Below, one piece after another: positions 1 to 7,413 of a stretch of 35,009 nucleotides of DNA. Position numbers and translations under genes: made by a program. The notes under the pieces are model-generated. The model did no database searches. It was not told where the DNA came from and saw only the letters and a list, made by a program, of their open reading frames with translations. The stretch covers positions 1 to 35,009 of the forward strand of contig JAITGC010000080.1 in assembly GCA_031280915.1 (NCBI GenBank), given 5' to 3'. Each line of letters starts with the position of its first letter. Positions within the stretch are counted from its first letter, which is position 1. This stretch comes from Desulfovibrio sp. (GTDB lineage Bacteria; Desulfobacterota; Desulfovibrionia; Desulfovibrionales; Desulfovibrionaceae).

Positions 1-1
1 C

Positions 2-82
2 CGCCCGGCAGGGCGGCGCGGCGGCATGGCCGCCGTGAGCGAGCCGAAAACCACGCTTTTCGGCAAAGCGATCTTCTCATAA
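2..82 (+). CDS. Possible C-terminal end of an upstream gene (partial)
   Basis: An open frame enters from the left edge and stops at TAA (80-82), giving about 26 residues that end in SEPKTTLFGKAIFS. The stop lies inside the left arm of the inverted repeat at 75-106, as expected if that hairpin follows a gene end. I do not recognise the peptide. An open frame this short in GC-rich DNA can arise by chance, so this is only a candidate. Confidence 0.2.
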   Translation, partial: RPAGRRGGMAAVSEPKTTLFGKAIFS

Positions 83-106
83 TCAACTGACTGGTTGATT
101 ATGAGA
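75..106. repeat. Perfect 13-bp inverted repeat (hairpin)
   Basis: The arms TCTCATAATCAAC (75-87) and GTTGATTATGAGA (94-106) are exact reverse complements around a 6-base loop. There is no T-run on either side, so it is not a textbook intrinsic terminator. It could be a terminator-like 3' end of an upstream transcript or a regulator's operator in the rsmG leader. Confidence 0.6.
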
Positions 107-113
107 TAACTTG

Positions 114-175
114 TAGAGCGGCTTAGCATTGAAAATATTTGACCGCTCGGCGCGAATTTGTTGAAAATCCGCGCC
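114..175 (+). repeat. Two tandem imperfect hairpins; first is a TAGAGC-element copy
   Basis: The first hairpin begins TAGAGCGG (114) and pairs GAGCGG (116-121) with CCGCTC (143-148). It keeps the internal ATTGAAA of the dispersed element also seen near 13552, 17483 and 28296. The second pairs GGCGCG (149-154) with CGCGCC (170-175), extended by an AT stem. The rest of the stretch up to 263 shows no gene, and no clear Shine-Dalgarno precedes rsmG. Confidence 0.5.
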
Positions 176-263
176 ATAAAACGCTTGCAAGGCGAACTTG
201 TTTCACCGTCAGGCAGACATTCCAAAGTGAGAAGACTCCAGAGGCCAACAATCATCCTTCTCC

Positions 264-947
264 ATGACACAGAATACGCAGATTTCCATAAATCGCCATG
301 AACTGGCGCTCCTTGCGGCGGATGCCGCCGGCAGCGCACGGATTTCCGGCCTTCCGGACTCCGCTCTGGACGGTCTTGCCGTCTATCTGGAACTGCTCCT
401 CCGATGGAACGCCGCCTTCAATCTTGTGGGCTTCCATAGCTGGCAGGAGATATTCACCCGTCTGGTGGCCGACAGTTTTTATCTGGCCGATTTCCTGACG
501 CGCCTGTTCCCGCCCGGTGAGCCGCTGTTGTGGGATCTCGGCGCCGGCGCCGGGCTGCCCGGTATCCCCCTGCGCCTCATCCGGCCGCAAGGGGAATATC
601 ATATGGTGGAACGGCGGGAAAAACGGGCGCTCTTTCTTTCCACCGCCCTCGCCCGCCTGGGGCTGAAAGGCACCCATGTCTTCCGCGGCGAGGCCGGACA
701 TTTTTTCGCAAGCCGCCGCCCGCCGGAGGACAAGCCGGACGGAATCGTAAGTCGGGCCTTCCTCCCCTGGCCCGCCCTGCTTGAGTTGGCGCGCCCTCAT
801 TTGCACCCCGGCGGCAGACTGATCATCTTCGCCTCAAAAGAGGCGCCGGCGGAACTGCCGCCCGCCTGGAAAGGGGTGGATTTCCATGCATATGCCGTCG
901 CCGGCGACAAGCGCCATCTCTGGGCGCTGGCCCCCTCAGGAGACTGA
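264..947 (+). CDS. rsmG: 16S rRNA (guanine-527-N7)-methyltransferase RsmG
   Basis: The 227-residue protein is an S-adenosylmethionine-dependent methyltransferase of the RsmG (GidB) family, which methylates N7 of G527 in 16S rRNA. The SAM-binding loop LWDLGAGAGLPGIPL lies near residues 90-104, followed by the family-typical VERREKRALFL strand-helix and a late Rossmann segment ending in SKEAP. Length is normal for RsmG (about 205-240 aa). The ATG at 264 is the best start available, although the bases upstream carry no convincing ribosome binding site. Only two bases separate its TGA from the GTG of the next gene, so the two are probably co-transcribed. Confidence 0.93.
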   Translation: MTQNTQISINRHELALLAADAAGSARISGLPDSALDGLAVYLELLLRWNAAFNLVGFHSWQEIFTRLVADSFYLADFLTRLFPPGEPLLWDLGAGAGLPGIPLRLIRPQGEYHMVERREKRALFLSTALARLGLKGTHVFRGEAGHFFASRRPPEDKPDGIVSRAFLPWPALLELARPHLHPGGRLIIFASKEAPAELPPAWKGVDFHAYAVAGDKRHLWALAPSGD

Positions 948-949
948 AC

Positions 950-3220
950 GTGCTTGACCCCGGTCTCGAAAAGTCCTTTGAACCGAAAACAAATGCCCTG
1001 CGTGTATGGCGGCGTGGCGCGCTCTGGGCGCTGGTCACGCTGAGCATCGCTTTCACCCTGCGCATGACGGAATGGCCGTGCTGGCAAGACGCCGAGTACC
1101 GCCTGGGCGGCCAATGGCTTCTGTCTACCCACGACGCCTATCACTGGGTCGCCGGTGCGGAAGGTTTCGGGCTGGCTGTGGGACACCCCATGGCGGACAT
1201 GCTTTCCGGCATGGCAAAAATCCTGCGTATCAGCCCGGCGGCTGTAGCTTTCTGGTTTCCGGCCGCTTTGGCAAGCCTGATGGCCTGCGTTGTCTTTGCC
1301 TGGGTATGGGCCTTCGGCAGCATGGAGGCCGGACTCGCGGCCGGGCTCCTGACGACCCTCGCCCCGGGATTCCTGGGCAGAACACTTCTGGGCTATTACG
1401 ACACCGATCTGGTAACGCTGTTTTTCCCCATGCTCATGAGTTTTGTCCCGGCCTGCTGGGCCATGCGGTACATGCTTCTGCCGCGCATGATATTCAGACG
1501 TCTGGCCGCCAATTCCGGCCTGAAAGCAGCCCGCAACCTCTGGGGGGGGCCGGACGCCGCCGGAAAATCATCCTTGGAACATCTGGGCAATCCCCTGAGA
1601 TGGGAATGGATGGCCCTTGCCGGCCTTTCCGGCGCGCTGGCCTGGTGGACACAGGAATGGCATTCCGTTTTTCCTTATCTTATCCGTTACAATGTCGTTC
1701 TGCTGGCCTTCATGAGTCTTGCCATGGCGCCGCGCGGCCGCCGGGCGCTACTGCTGCTCGGTTCCCTGGCCTATGCGCTGCCGGCGCTGGCGGGGCCGGC
1801 CGGCCTTGCGGCAAGCCTGATTATACTGCTGACCGGTCTGAAGCAGGCCCGTAAACAGCGCCTGTTTCTCAGCCGGCCCGCCGTTCTTGCCCTGCTGTGG
1901 CTCGGCACAGGTGCTCTGCTGCTTCAGGGCGACATTTTGACCACCATGCTCAATCACGCCGAAGCGTATCTCAAGCAGGCGGGAGATGTGAAAAATACCG
2001 GGGAAGGAACCAGACTTGTCTACCCCTCCATAGCGCAATCCATCACAGAGGTGCAGAATCTCGACTTTGCCGCGCTGTTCGCCTATTTTCACCCCTGGGG
2101 TTGGGCTTCGACCCTTGGACTGGCGGGTTTCTGCGTGGTCATGGCGCGGCGGCCGGGCGCCCTCTTTCTGCTGCCCCTGGCGGTTCTGGGCATTCTCAGC
2201 ACAAAACTCGGCGGGCGCATGGTCATGTTCGGCGCGCCCATTGTCTCCATCGGCCTGACATTGCCGACCTATTGGATTTTACAGCGTTTTCCGTATAAAT
2301 CCCGGGGAGGGGCCGGCATCGGCACCCTGACATCGGCAATTCTGGTCATTCTGCTTGTGGCTCCCTTTGCGGACATGATTCAGGCAATGTCCCAGGGGCC
2401 GATGATCAACCGCCGCCATGCCGAGGCCCTCAGCCGCGCCAGAGATATAACGCCGCCGGGCAGCATGCTCTGGCTGTGGTGGGACTGGGGCTATGCGGCG
2501 CACCATTTCGCGCGTCGGGCCACCATAGCCGACGGAGCGCAGCACTCGGGGCCGTCCCTCTATCTTCCGGCGGCTGTTTTCGCCACGAACAACGCGCGTT
2601 TTGCCCGTCAGATTATCTGCCACACCTCACAGGCCGGCAACGAGCCGGGCAATGTTTTTGCCGGACTGGACGCCGAAGCGGCGCAAAGCCTGATGGAGAA
2701 ACTGCGCTCGCCGGAAACGCCGCTGATTGAGCGGAAAGGCCGCCAGTTTGTTGTGGTGAGTTTTGAAATGCTGCGCCTGGGCTTCTGGATCAGCAATTTC
2801 GGCAATTGGAATTTCATCGCCCGGCAGGGGGAAGGAGGGGCGCTTTCCATCATCCCCCAGGAATTGTTCTACAAACTGGATAGCGGGGCCGTGCGCCTTC
2901 AGGACGCCGACAAAACTGTATACGCCGCTTCCATCAGCGTATTCCAGGAAACGGGACTCAGCCGGCGCGACTATGTGCGGGAATGGTTTGAGGCCAATCC
3001 CAACACAACTCCCGAAGAACAAAAAGAATTTCTGGCCGGCCGGAGGAATATACATTTTTTCCTTAACCGCGTTACAGGCGAAAAATTGGTCATGGACGAG
3101 CTTCTGTACAATTCTCTCATGGTGCAACTGCTGACGGGCAGCCCGCAGGATCCGCGCTTTTCTCCCTATTTCCGGCTGGTATACGACAATGTCTTCGCAC
3201 GAATTTACGAAGTGTTGTAG
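950..3220 (+). CDS. STT3/PglB-family oligosaccharyltransferase
   Basis: This 756-residue polytopic membrane protein belongs to the STT3/PglB family, which transfers a lipid-linked glycan to asparagine on exported proteins. The N-terminal part (about 25-470) holds many hydrophobic segments. The periplasmic loop motif D151-T-D153 matches the conserved DxD of PglB. The soluble C-terminal domain carries WWDWGY at 510-515, the counterpart of the WWDYG acceptor-binding motif with Trp in place of Tyr. It starts with GTG at 950, preceded by a CAGGAG Shine-Dalgarno inside the end of rsmG. PglB homologues with N-glycosylation activity are known in Desulfovibrio. No glycan-assembly genes lie nearby in the window. 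The gene ends 6 bp from the convergent rlmH stop. Confidence 0.88.
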   Translation: MLDPGLEKSFEPKTNALRVWRRGALWALVTLSIAFTLRMTEWPCWQDAEYRLGGQWLLSTHDAYHWVAGAEGFGLAVGHPMADMLSGMAKILRISPAAVAFWFPAALASLMACVVFAWVWAFGSMEAGLAAGLLTTLAPGFLGRTLLGYYDTDLVTLFFPMLMSFVPACWAMRYMLLPRMIFRRLAANSGLKAARNLWGGPDAAGKSSLEHLGNPLRWEWMALAGLSGALAWWTQEWHSVFPYLIRYNVVLLAFMSLAMAPRGRRALLLLGSLAYALPALAGPAGLAASLIILLTGLKQARKQRLFLSRPAVLALLWLGTGALLLQGDILTTMLNHAEAYLKQAGDVKNTGEGTRLVYPSIAQSITEVQNLDFAALFAYFHPWGWASTLGLAGFCVVMARRPGALFLLPLAVLGILSTKLGGRMVMFGAPIVSIGLTLPTYWILQRFPYKSRGGAGIGTLTSAILVILLVAPFADMIQAMSQGPMINRRHAEALSRARDITPPGSMLWLWWDWGYAAHHFARRATIADGAQHSGPSLYLPAAVFATNNARFARQIICHTSQAGNEPGNVFAGLDAEAAQSLMEKLRSPETPLIERKGRQFVVVSFEMLRLGFWISNFGNWNFIARQGEGGALSIIPQELFYKLDSGAVRLQDADKTVYAASISVFQETGLSRRDYVREWFEANPNTTPEEQKEFLAGRRNIHFFLNRVTGEKLVMDELLYNSLMVQLLTGSPQDPRFSPYFRLVYDNVFARIYEVL

Positions 3221-3226
3221 TCCACC

Positions 3227-3694
3227 TCAATGATGGTAGGGAACATTGCGCAATATGCATTCAGCCCTGTACAACTGCTCCAGCAGAAAGACGCGGGCGA
3301 GTTCATGGGGCAGCGTCATGTCCGAAAGGCGCAAAAGACGGTGGGCGCGGCCGCGCACCGCATCGTCAAGGCCGTAGGCCCCGCCGATGACAAAACACAG
3401 CGTTCCGGCGTTTTCCTGGTCGTATTTTCGCAGGATTGCGGCCAGCCCGGTTGAGGAAAGGCTCTCTCCGCGCTCGTCCAGAACAAGAGGCACATCCCTG
3501 GGGGACAGGGCTTCCAGAATTTTCAGCCCTTCCTGTTTGCCGCGCGCGGGCATCCGGCCTTCCGCCTCGCGCACCTGCACACTTTCCAGACGCCGCCAGC
3601 GCTCAAGGCGCGACTCATAGTGGGCGGCGGCGTCCTTCCAGAACAATTTTTTCAGTTTGCCCACACTGATCAGCCGCAGGGGTTTTCCCGTCAT
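3227..3694 (-). CDS. rlmH: 23S rRNA (pseudouridine-1915-N3)-methyltransferase RlmH
   Basis: The 155-residue protein is RlmH, a SPOUT-class methyltransferase that modifies pseudouridine 1915 in helix 69 of 23S rRNA. Hallmarks are the C-terminal knot sequence FVIGGAYGLDD, the LSDMTLPHELARVFLLEQLYRA stretch (positions about 123-144) and the invariant C-terminal YHH. Length equals the usual 155-160 aa. The ATG (3694-3692) is preceded on the minus strand by GGAG at a 7-base spacing. The start codon overlaps the start codon of the divergent Sua5/YrdC gene by two bases, so each gene's ribosome binding site lies inside the other's coding sequence. Confidence 0.95.
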   Translation of the reverse strand: MTGKPLRLISVGKLKKLFWKDAAAHYESRLERWRRLESVQVREAEGRMPARGKQEGLKILEALSPRDVPLVLDERGESLSSTGLAAILRKYDQENAGTLCFVIGGAYGLDDAVRGRAHRLLRLSDMTLPHELARVFLLEQLYRAECILRNVPYHH

Positions 3695-4346
3695 GCCGCA
3701 ACTCCATCATACCCTTGCCGATGCCGCGCGATGTCTGTCGCGCGGAGGAGCGCTCATTTTCCCCACGGAAACCTTTTACGCTCTGGGCTGTCTCGCCTCG
3801 GACGCCGCCGCCGTGGCCCGGATATATCACATCAAAGGCCGGGAGGCGGCTTTGCCTCTGCCGCTTCTGGCCGCAGATCGGGAACAGGCGGCGTGGGCAG
3901 CGTGCCTGGAAGCCGTACCGCAGGGACTTTTCGACCGTTTCTGGCCCGGCCCCCTGACTGTCCTCCTGCCTGCCCGCCCCTCGCTGCCGGCGGCTCTTGT
4001 CAACAGCCAAGGCAAAACGGCCGTGCGGGTGAGCTCCCACCGGCAGGCCGCCGAACTGGCGCGCCTGGCCGGAGGCCCGCTGACGGCCAGCAGCGCCAAT
4101 CCGCACGGCCGGCCGGCCGTCCATCAATTTCGAAACATTGAAGCCGCCCTGTTGCGTACCCTTGACGAGCACAGTCTGGATGCGGGTCTTTTCAAGGGCG
4201 AACCTCCCACCGGAGGCCTGCCGTCCACGCTGGTGGAACCCCTTGAAACCATGAGCCGGAACAGACCACTCCTGCGCCTTGTTCGCGCGGGCGCGGTGAG
4301 CACCGGGGCGCTGGAGGCAGCGGGATTTTGCGTCCGGCTTGCGTAA
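3693..4346 (+). CDS. Sua5/YciO/YrdC family protein (threonylcarbamoyl-AMP synthase-like)
   Basis: This 217-residue protein has the YrdC fold that makes threonylcarbamoyl-AMP for t6A37 tRNA modification. The N-terminal GGALIFPTETFYALGCLAS and IKGREAALPLPLLA segments correspond to the substrate and KxR regions; LTASSANPHGRPAV is the conserved SAN signature, and a GGLPSTLVE strand near the C-terminus matches the family's (R)PSTIVD. A TTG farther upstream (3657) keeps the frame open, but homology begins at the ATG at 3693, which has an AGGGG ribosome binding site. There is no C-terminal Sua5 extension, so it is TsaC-like. Paralogues (YciO) exist, so the exact role is inferred. It converges on the chemoreceptor gene with a 10-bp gap. 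Confidence 0.85.
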   Translation: MPQLHHTLADAARCLSRGGALIFPTETFYALGCLASDAAAVARIYHIKGREAALPLPLLAADREQAAWAACLEAVPQGLFDRFWPGPLTVLLPARPSLPAALVNSQGKTAVRVSSHRQAAELARLAGGPLTASSANPHGRPAVHQFRNIEAALLRTLDEHSLDAGLFKGEPPTGGLPSTLVEPLETMSRNRPLLRLVRAGAVSTGALEAAGFCVRLA

Positions 4347-4356
4347 GCCGCGAAAA

Positions 4357-6174
4357 TCAGGCTTTTTTCTCCAGCACCTCAACAAGTTCCAAAAGCCTTG
4401 CCGCCTGCCCCATCAAATTGCGCAGTTCTCCATCGGCCTGAACGGTTAATCCATTATTCTCATCAGCCACCGTGCTGATGTCGTTCACCAGGCCAGTCAC
4501 CACGGCGCTGGAAGCGGACTGCTCCCTGACCGTCGTGGTGATGAATTCCACCTGGGCCGCCGCCTCCCCGACGATATCATGCACTTCAGTGAGCGCGGCA
4601 ACGGTATCTTCCGACATCTTGTTGACTTCGGCTATGGAAGCCACGGCATTATCCATGCCGGCGACATTCACCTGGGCGAGCTTCTGGATTGCCGAAATGC
4701 TGTCGCTCACCTCATGGGTGGCGCTCATGGTTTTTTCCGCCAGCTTGCGCACTTCATCAGCCACAACGGCGAAGCCGCGCCCGGCCTCCCCGGCGCGGGC
4801 GGCCTCAATGGCGGCATTGAGGGCAAGTAAATTGGTCTGGTCAGCTATATCATTGATGACATTAATAATTTTCCCGATATTTCCCGACTGCGCACCCAGG
4901 TCATAAATATTGCCTTTCAGGGTATCCGTAAGCTCACGCAGGGCATTCATGGCCTTGCCGGATTCCCCGGCCAGGCGGACGCCTTCCCCAACTTTGGAGC
5001 GGGATTCCTTTGATTTGTCCGCCGCCGTGACGGCGCTCCGGGCAACCTCGGCCACGCTGGCGTTAAGGTGTTCCATGGATTTCAAAATTTCGGCGATTCC
5101 GGCAATCTGTCTGGCCACGCCATCCTTCACTCCGGCGGTGCTGCCGGAAATGCTCCTGGTTGTGGCTTCCATTTCGCTGGCGGCCTTTTCCAAACTGGCC
5201 GCAGCCTTCATCATGCCCGCGTTGGCGGCGTCAGCCTTGCGCATGGCCAGTTGCGCGGCTTCGGCCGACTTGTCCGCCTCAGCGGCTCTGGCCAGGGCTT
5301 CACCCTCCTTGGCCTGTATCTCGGCAAAGCTGGCGCGCAGATGCCGCGCCATACGCAGCAGGGAATTCTGCAGTAAGGAGATTTCATCCTTGCCCGACGC
5401 CTCAATGGACACTTCAAGGTTGCCGGAGGCGATCTGTTCCGCGGCGCTTGTCGTGGCCCTCAGGGGAGATGTGATGGAACGCACCGTAAAGACGCAGAAC
5501 GGCAACAGGAAGCACAGCAACAGCGCGATGCCGCCCAGAACGACAAGCATTCTTCTGAACAGGCCGTCGGACATGCGCTTTTCCATCTCGGCCCTGTGGA
5601 TATCGACATTGTCGATATAGATGCCTGTGGATATCCACAAATCCGTACCGGGGATCATTTCCACATAGGCGATCTTGGGCGCGTTGACGACGCTGCCGTC
5701 CGGCCGGGGCTTGCCGAAAATAAACGACACAAAGCCCCCGCCACGCTGCGCTTCCTTATGCAAATCGCTGACGTAATAGACGCCATTGGCGTCCTTGGTC
5801 TGTCCCAAGTCCCTCCCGACCAGCTTCGGCTGAGCCGGATGCACGAAAACCGTGGTCTTGCGATAGACAAAATAATAGCCGGACTTGTCTCCCTCAAAAC
5901 GGATTTCATTGATGTATTTTCCTATTATCTCGGCCTGGCGTTCAGGCTCCGTCACGCCTTCCAGCGCTTTGCCGAGAGCATGGGCGATGGTATGTGTGCC
6001 GAGTTTTATTTTTTCCCGTTCCCCCGCGAGCATTACCTCTTGCGCGTCTTCAATGCCGCTGTTCTTGACGTTCTGTGCCGTCAAAATCATGGCGACGACA
6101 AGAGCCGCAATGACAAAAAGCAAAAAAACGATGATGGCAATGATGCGTTTTCCGATGGAAAAATTGCGCAGCAT
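4357..6174 (-). CDS. Methyl-accepting chemotaxis protein with single-Cache sensor domain
   Basis: The 605-residue chemoreceptor starts with a membrane helix (about 10-32). A periplasmic single-Cache region (about 45-195) follows, with [24 protein letters not shown] and [13 protein letters not shown] motifs. A second helix (about 208-232), a HAMP linker starting near [10 protein letters not shown], and a long coiled-coil signalling domain complete it. The CheA/CheW hairpin tip is intact ([20 protein letters not shown], then [18 protein letters not shown]). There is no C-terminal CheR/CheB pentapeptide; the protein ends VLEKKA. Minus-strand GGAGAG precedes the ATG by about 8 bases. Ligand is unknown; single-Cache domains of this type often bind small carboxylates. 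It is monocistronic. Confidence 0.93.
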   Translation of the reverse strand: MLRNFSIGKRIIAIIVFLLFVIAALVVAMILTAQNVKNSGIEDAQEVMLAGEREKIKLGTHTIAHALGKALEGVTEPERQAEIIGKYINEIRFEGDKSGYYFVYRKTTVFVHPAQPKLVGRDLGQTKDANGVYYVSDLHKEAQRGGGFVSFIFGKPRPDGSVVNAPKIAYVEMIPGTDLWISTGIYIDNVDIHRAEMEKRMSDGLFRRMLVVLGGIALLLCFLLPFCVFTVRSITSPLRATTSAAEQIASGNLEVSIEASGKDEISLLQNSLLRMARHLRASFAEIQAKEGEALARAAEADKSAEAAQLAMRKADAANAGMMKAAASLEKAASEMEATTRSISGSTAGVKDGVARQIAGIAEILKSMEHLNASVAEVARSAVTAADKSKESRSKVGEGVRLAGESGKAMNALRELTDTLKGNIYDLGAQSGNIGKIINVINDIADQTNLLALNAAIEAARAGEAGRGFAVVADEVRKLAEKTMSATHEVSDSISAIQKLAQVNVAGMDNAVASIAEVNKMSEDTVAALTEVHDIVGEAAAQVEFITTTVREQSASSAVVTGLVNDISTVADENNGLTVQADGELRNLMGQAARLLELVEVLEKKA

Positions 6175-6372
6175 AATCCGCTCTCCAGATAATGTTTAAA
6201 TTTTGCGGCAATGTCACGGCGCGACTTCTTCCGCGCCTTTCGAGACAATATCGTCATATACCTGAAAAACTTGAGGGTATTGCACGCCCAAGGCGGGATC
6301 ATATGTGGGATCTTACGGTTCCCGACCCGAGCGGAAAAGGCGGCCTGACGCACTGCCGCACAACCGGCAACC

Positions 6373-6400
6373 TTGACAAAGTGGCCCTGATGCTCACAAT
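6373..6400 (+). promoter_or_regulatory. Candidate sigma-70 promoter for the cytidylyltransferase gene
   Basis: TTGACA (6373-6378) is followed after 16 bases by CACAAT (6395-6400, 4/6 match to TATAAT), 45 bp upstream of the start at 6446. It lies in the 271-bp divergent gap between the chemoreceptor and the next gene. I see no other clear element in that gap. It is a consensus match only. Confidence 0.35.
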
Positions 6401-6445
6401 GGGGCGAAACAAACACTCGGATCGCCCATCGGCATAAAAATCGGC

Positions 6446-7141
6446 ATGGCAAAAAAAACTTCCGGAAAAACAGTGGCCTTGATCCAGGCGCGCCTCGGCT
6501 CCAGCCGCCTGCCCATGAAATCCCTGCTCTGCCTGCGGGACTACCCTCTCATTGACTGGGTGACGCGCAGGCTTGCCCGCGCCACGAAACTCGACGGCAT
6601 TATGGCCGCTGTACCGGACACGGAGCGCGATTCCGTTTTGCTCGATCATTTGCGATGCCGCAACGTGCCCTGCACAACAGGGCCGGAAGATGACGTGCTG
6701 GCGCGCATGGTACTGGCGGCCAAGGCGGCGGACGCCACTCTGGTGGTGCGCGTATGCGCGGACAATCCCCTCATCTGGGGAGAGGCCGTTGACCGCCTGA
6801 TTGCCCACTACACCCTTACCCGGTGCCATTACGCCTACAATCACATACCGCGCGGCAACCTCTGGCCGGACGGCCTGGGAGCGGAAATCCTCTCCCGCGA
6901 ACTTCTGGAAGAGCTTGAGAGCAAAACGTCACTGCCGGCGCAACGCGAACACTGCCTCAATTATATTTGGGACAACGCGGCGAATTTCCGCATTTCCACC
7001 TTTGACCCGGCGGAGCCGTGGCTGTGCCGTCCTGAAATCAAGCTGGACGTGGACAACCCGGAGGATTTCAGGCGGCTTGCCCTGCGCAAAATTCACCCTG
7101 ATATGGAAACCCGCGACATCATCCGTCTTTTCGGGCAATAA
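6446..7141 (+). CDS. SpsF/NeuA-type cytidylyltransferase family protein
   Basis: The 231-residue protein resembles the SpsF branch of the CMP-sugar cytidylyltransferases, which couple CTP to an acidic or modified sugar for surface polysaccharides. The N-terminal nucleotide-binding motif is ALIQARLGSSRLPMKSL (about 11-27), with the family pattern QxRxGSxRLPxK. The metal-binding RVCADNPLI segment sits near 102-110. The C-terminal KLDVDNPEDFRRL segment is typical of SpsF-like proteins. No other sugar-activation or glycosyltransferase gene adjoins it, so the sugar is unknown. The start ATG at 6446 has only a weak ribosome binding site. Confidence 0.8.
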   Translation: MAKKTSGKTVALIQARLGSSRLPMKSLLCLRDYPLIDWVTRRLARATKLDGIMAAVPDTERDSVLLDHLRCRNVPCTTGPEDDVLARMVLAAKAADATLVVRVCADNPLIWGEAVDRLIAHYTLTRCHYAYNHIPRGNLWPDGLGAEILSRELLEELESKTSLPAQREHCLNYIWDNAANFRISTFDPAEPWLCRPEIKLDVDNPEDFRRLALRKIHPDMETRDIIRLFGQ

Positions 7142-7167
7142 ATGTGTCGGAAGCTGGAGATGTTTAG

Positions 7168-7314
7168 TCCCGCATTGAAGTGGTTTGGATTGGCGACAAA
7201 TCTTTCCGGCTGCATCAGCAAGTAGGCGCGGCCTATGATACTTTGAAAGCCGACCCGGCCCGCGCCGTGCACCTTAAACAAGTACGCGACCGCGCTCGTG
7301 CCCGGCAAGCGTGA
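7168..7314 (+). pseudogene. Possible gene remnant in the cytidylyltransferase-murJ gap
   Basis: In the 272-bp gap between convergent genes one frame stays open for 48 codons to TGA (7312-7314). It reads like a protein C-terminus (IEVVWIGDKSFRL, then GAAYDTLKADPARAVHLKQV) with coding-like composition. It has no ATG and no ribosome binding site; the only nearby alternative start is GTG at 7180. I do not recognise the family. It could be the end of a decayed gene or a chance frame. The rest of the gap holds a small hairpin (CGAAA/TTTCG near 7350) and an AGCGTTAAC motif at 7376-7384. Confidence 0.25.
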
Positions 7315-7413
7315 GGCCGTAAAAGGCTGCAAAATAGCATAGACGAAATGTACTTTCGCCGTTAAGCGCCGAAGCAAGCGTTAACGTTCATTTACTCCAG
7401 CTCCCTCAGCCCG

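Noticed and set aside
6192..6437. 81-codon plus-strand frame between the chemoreceptor and cytidylyltransferase genes
   Set aside because: No ribosome binding site and no recognisable sequence; it overlaps the candidate promoter at 6373-6400.
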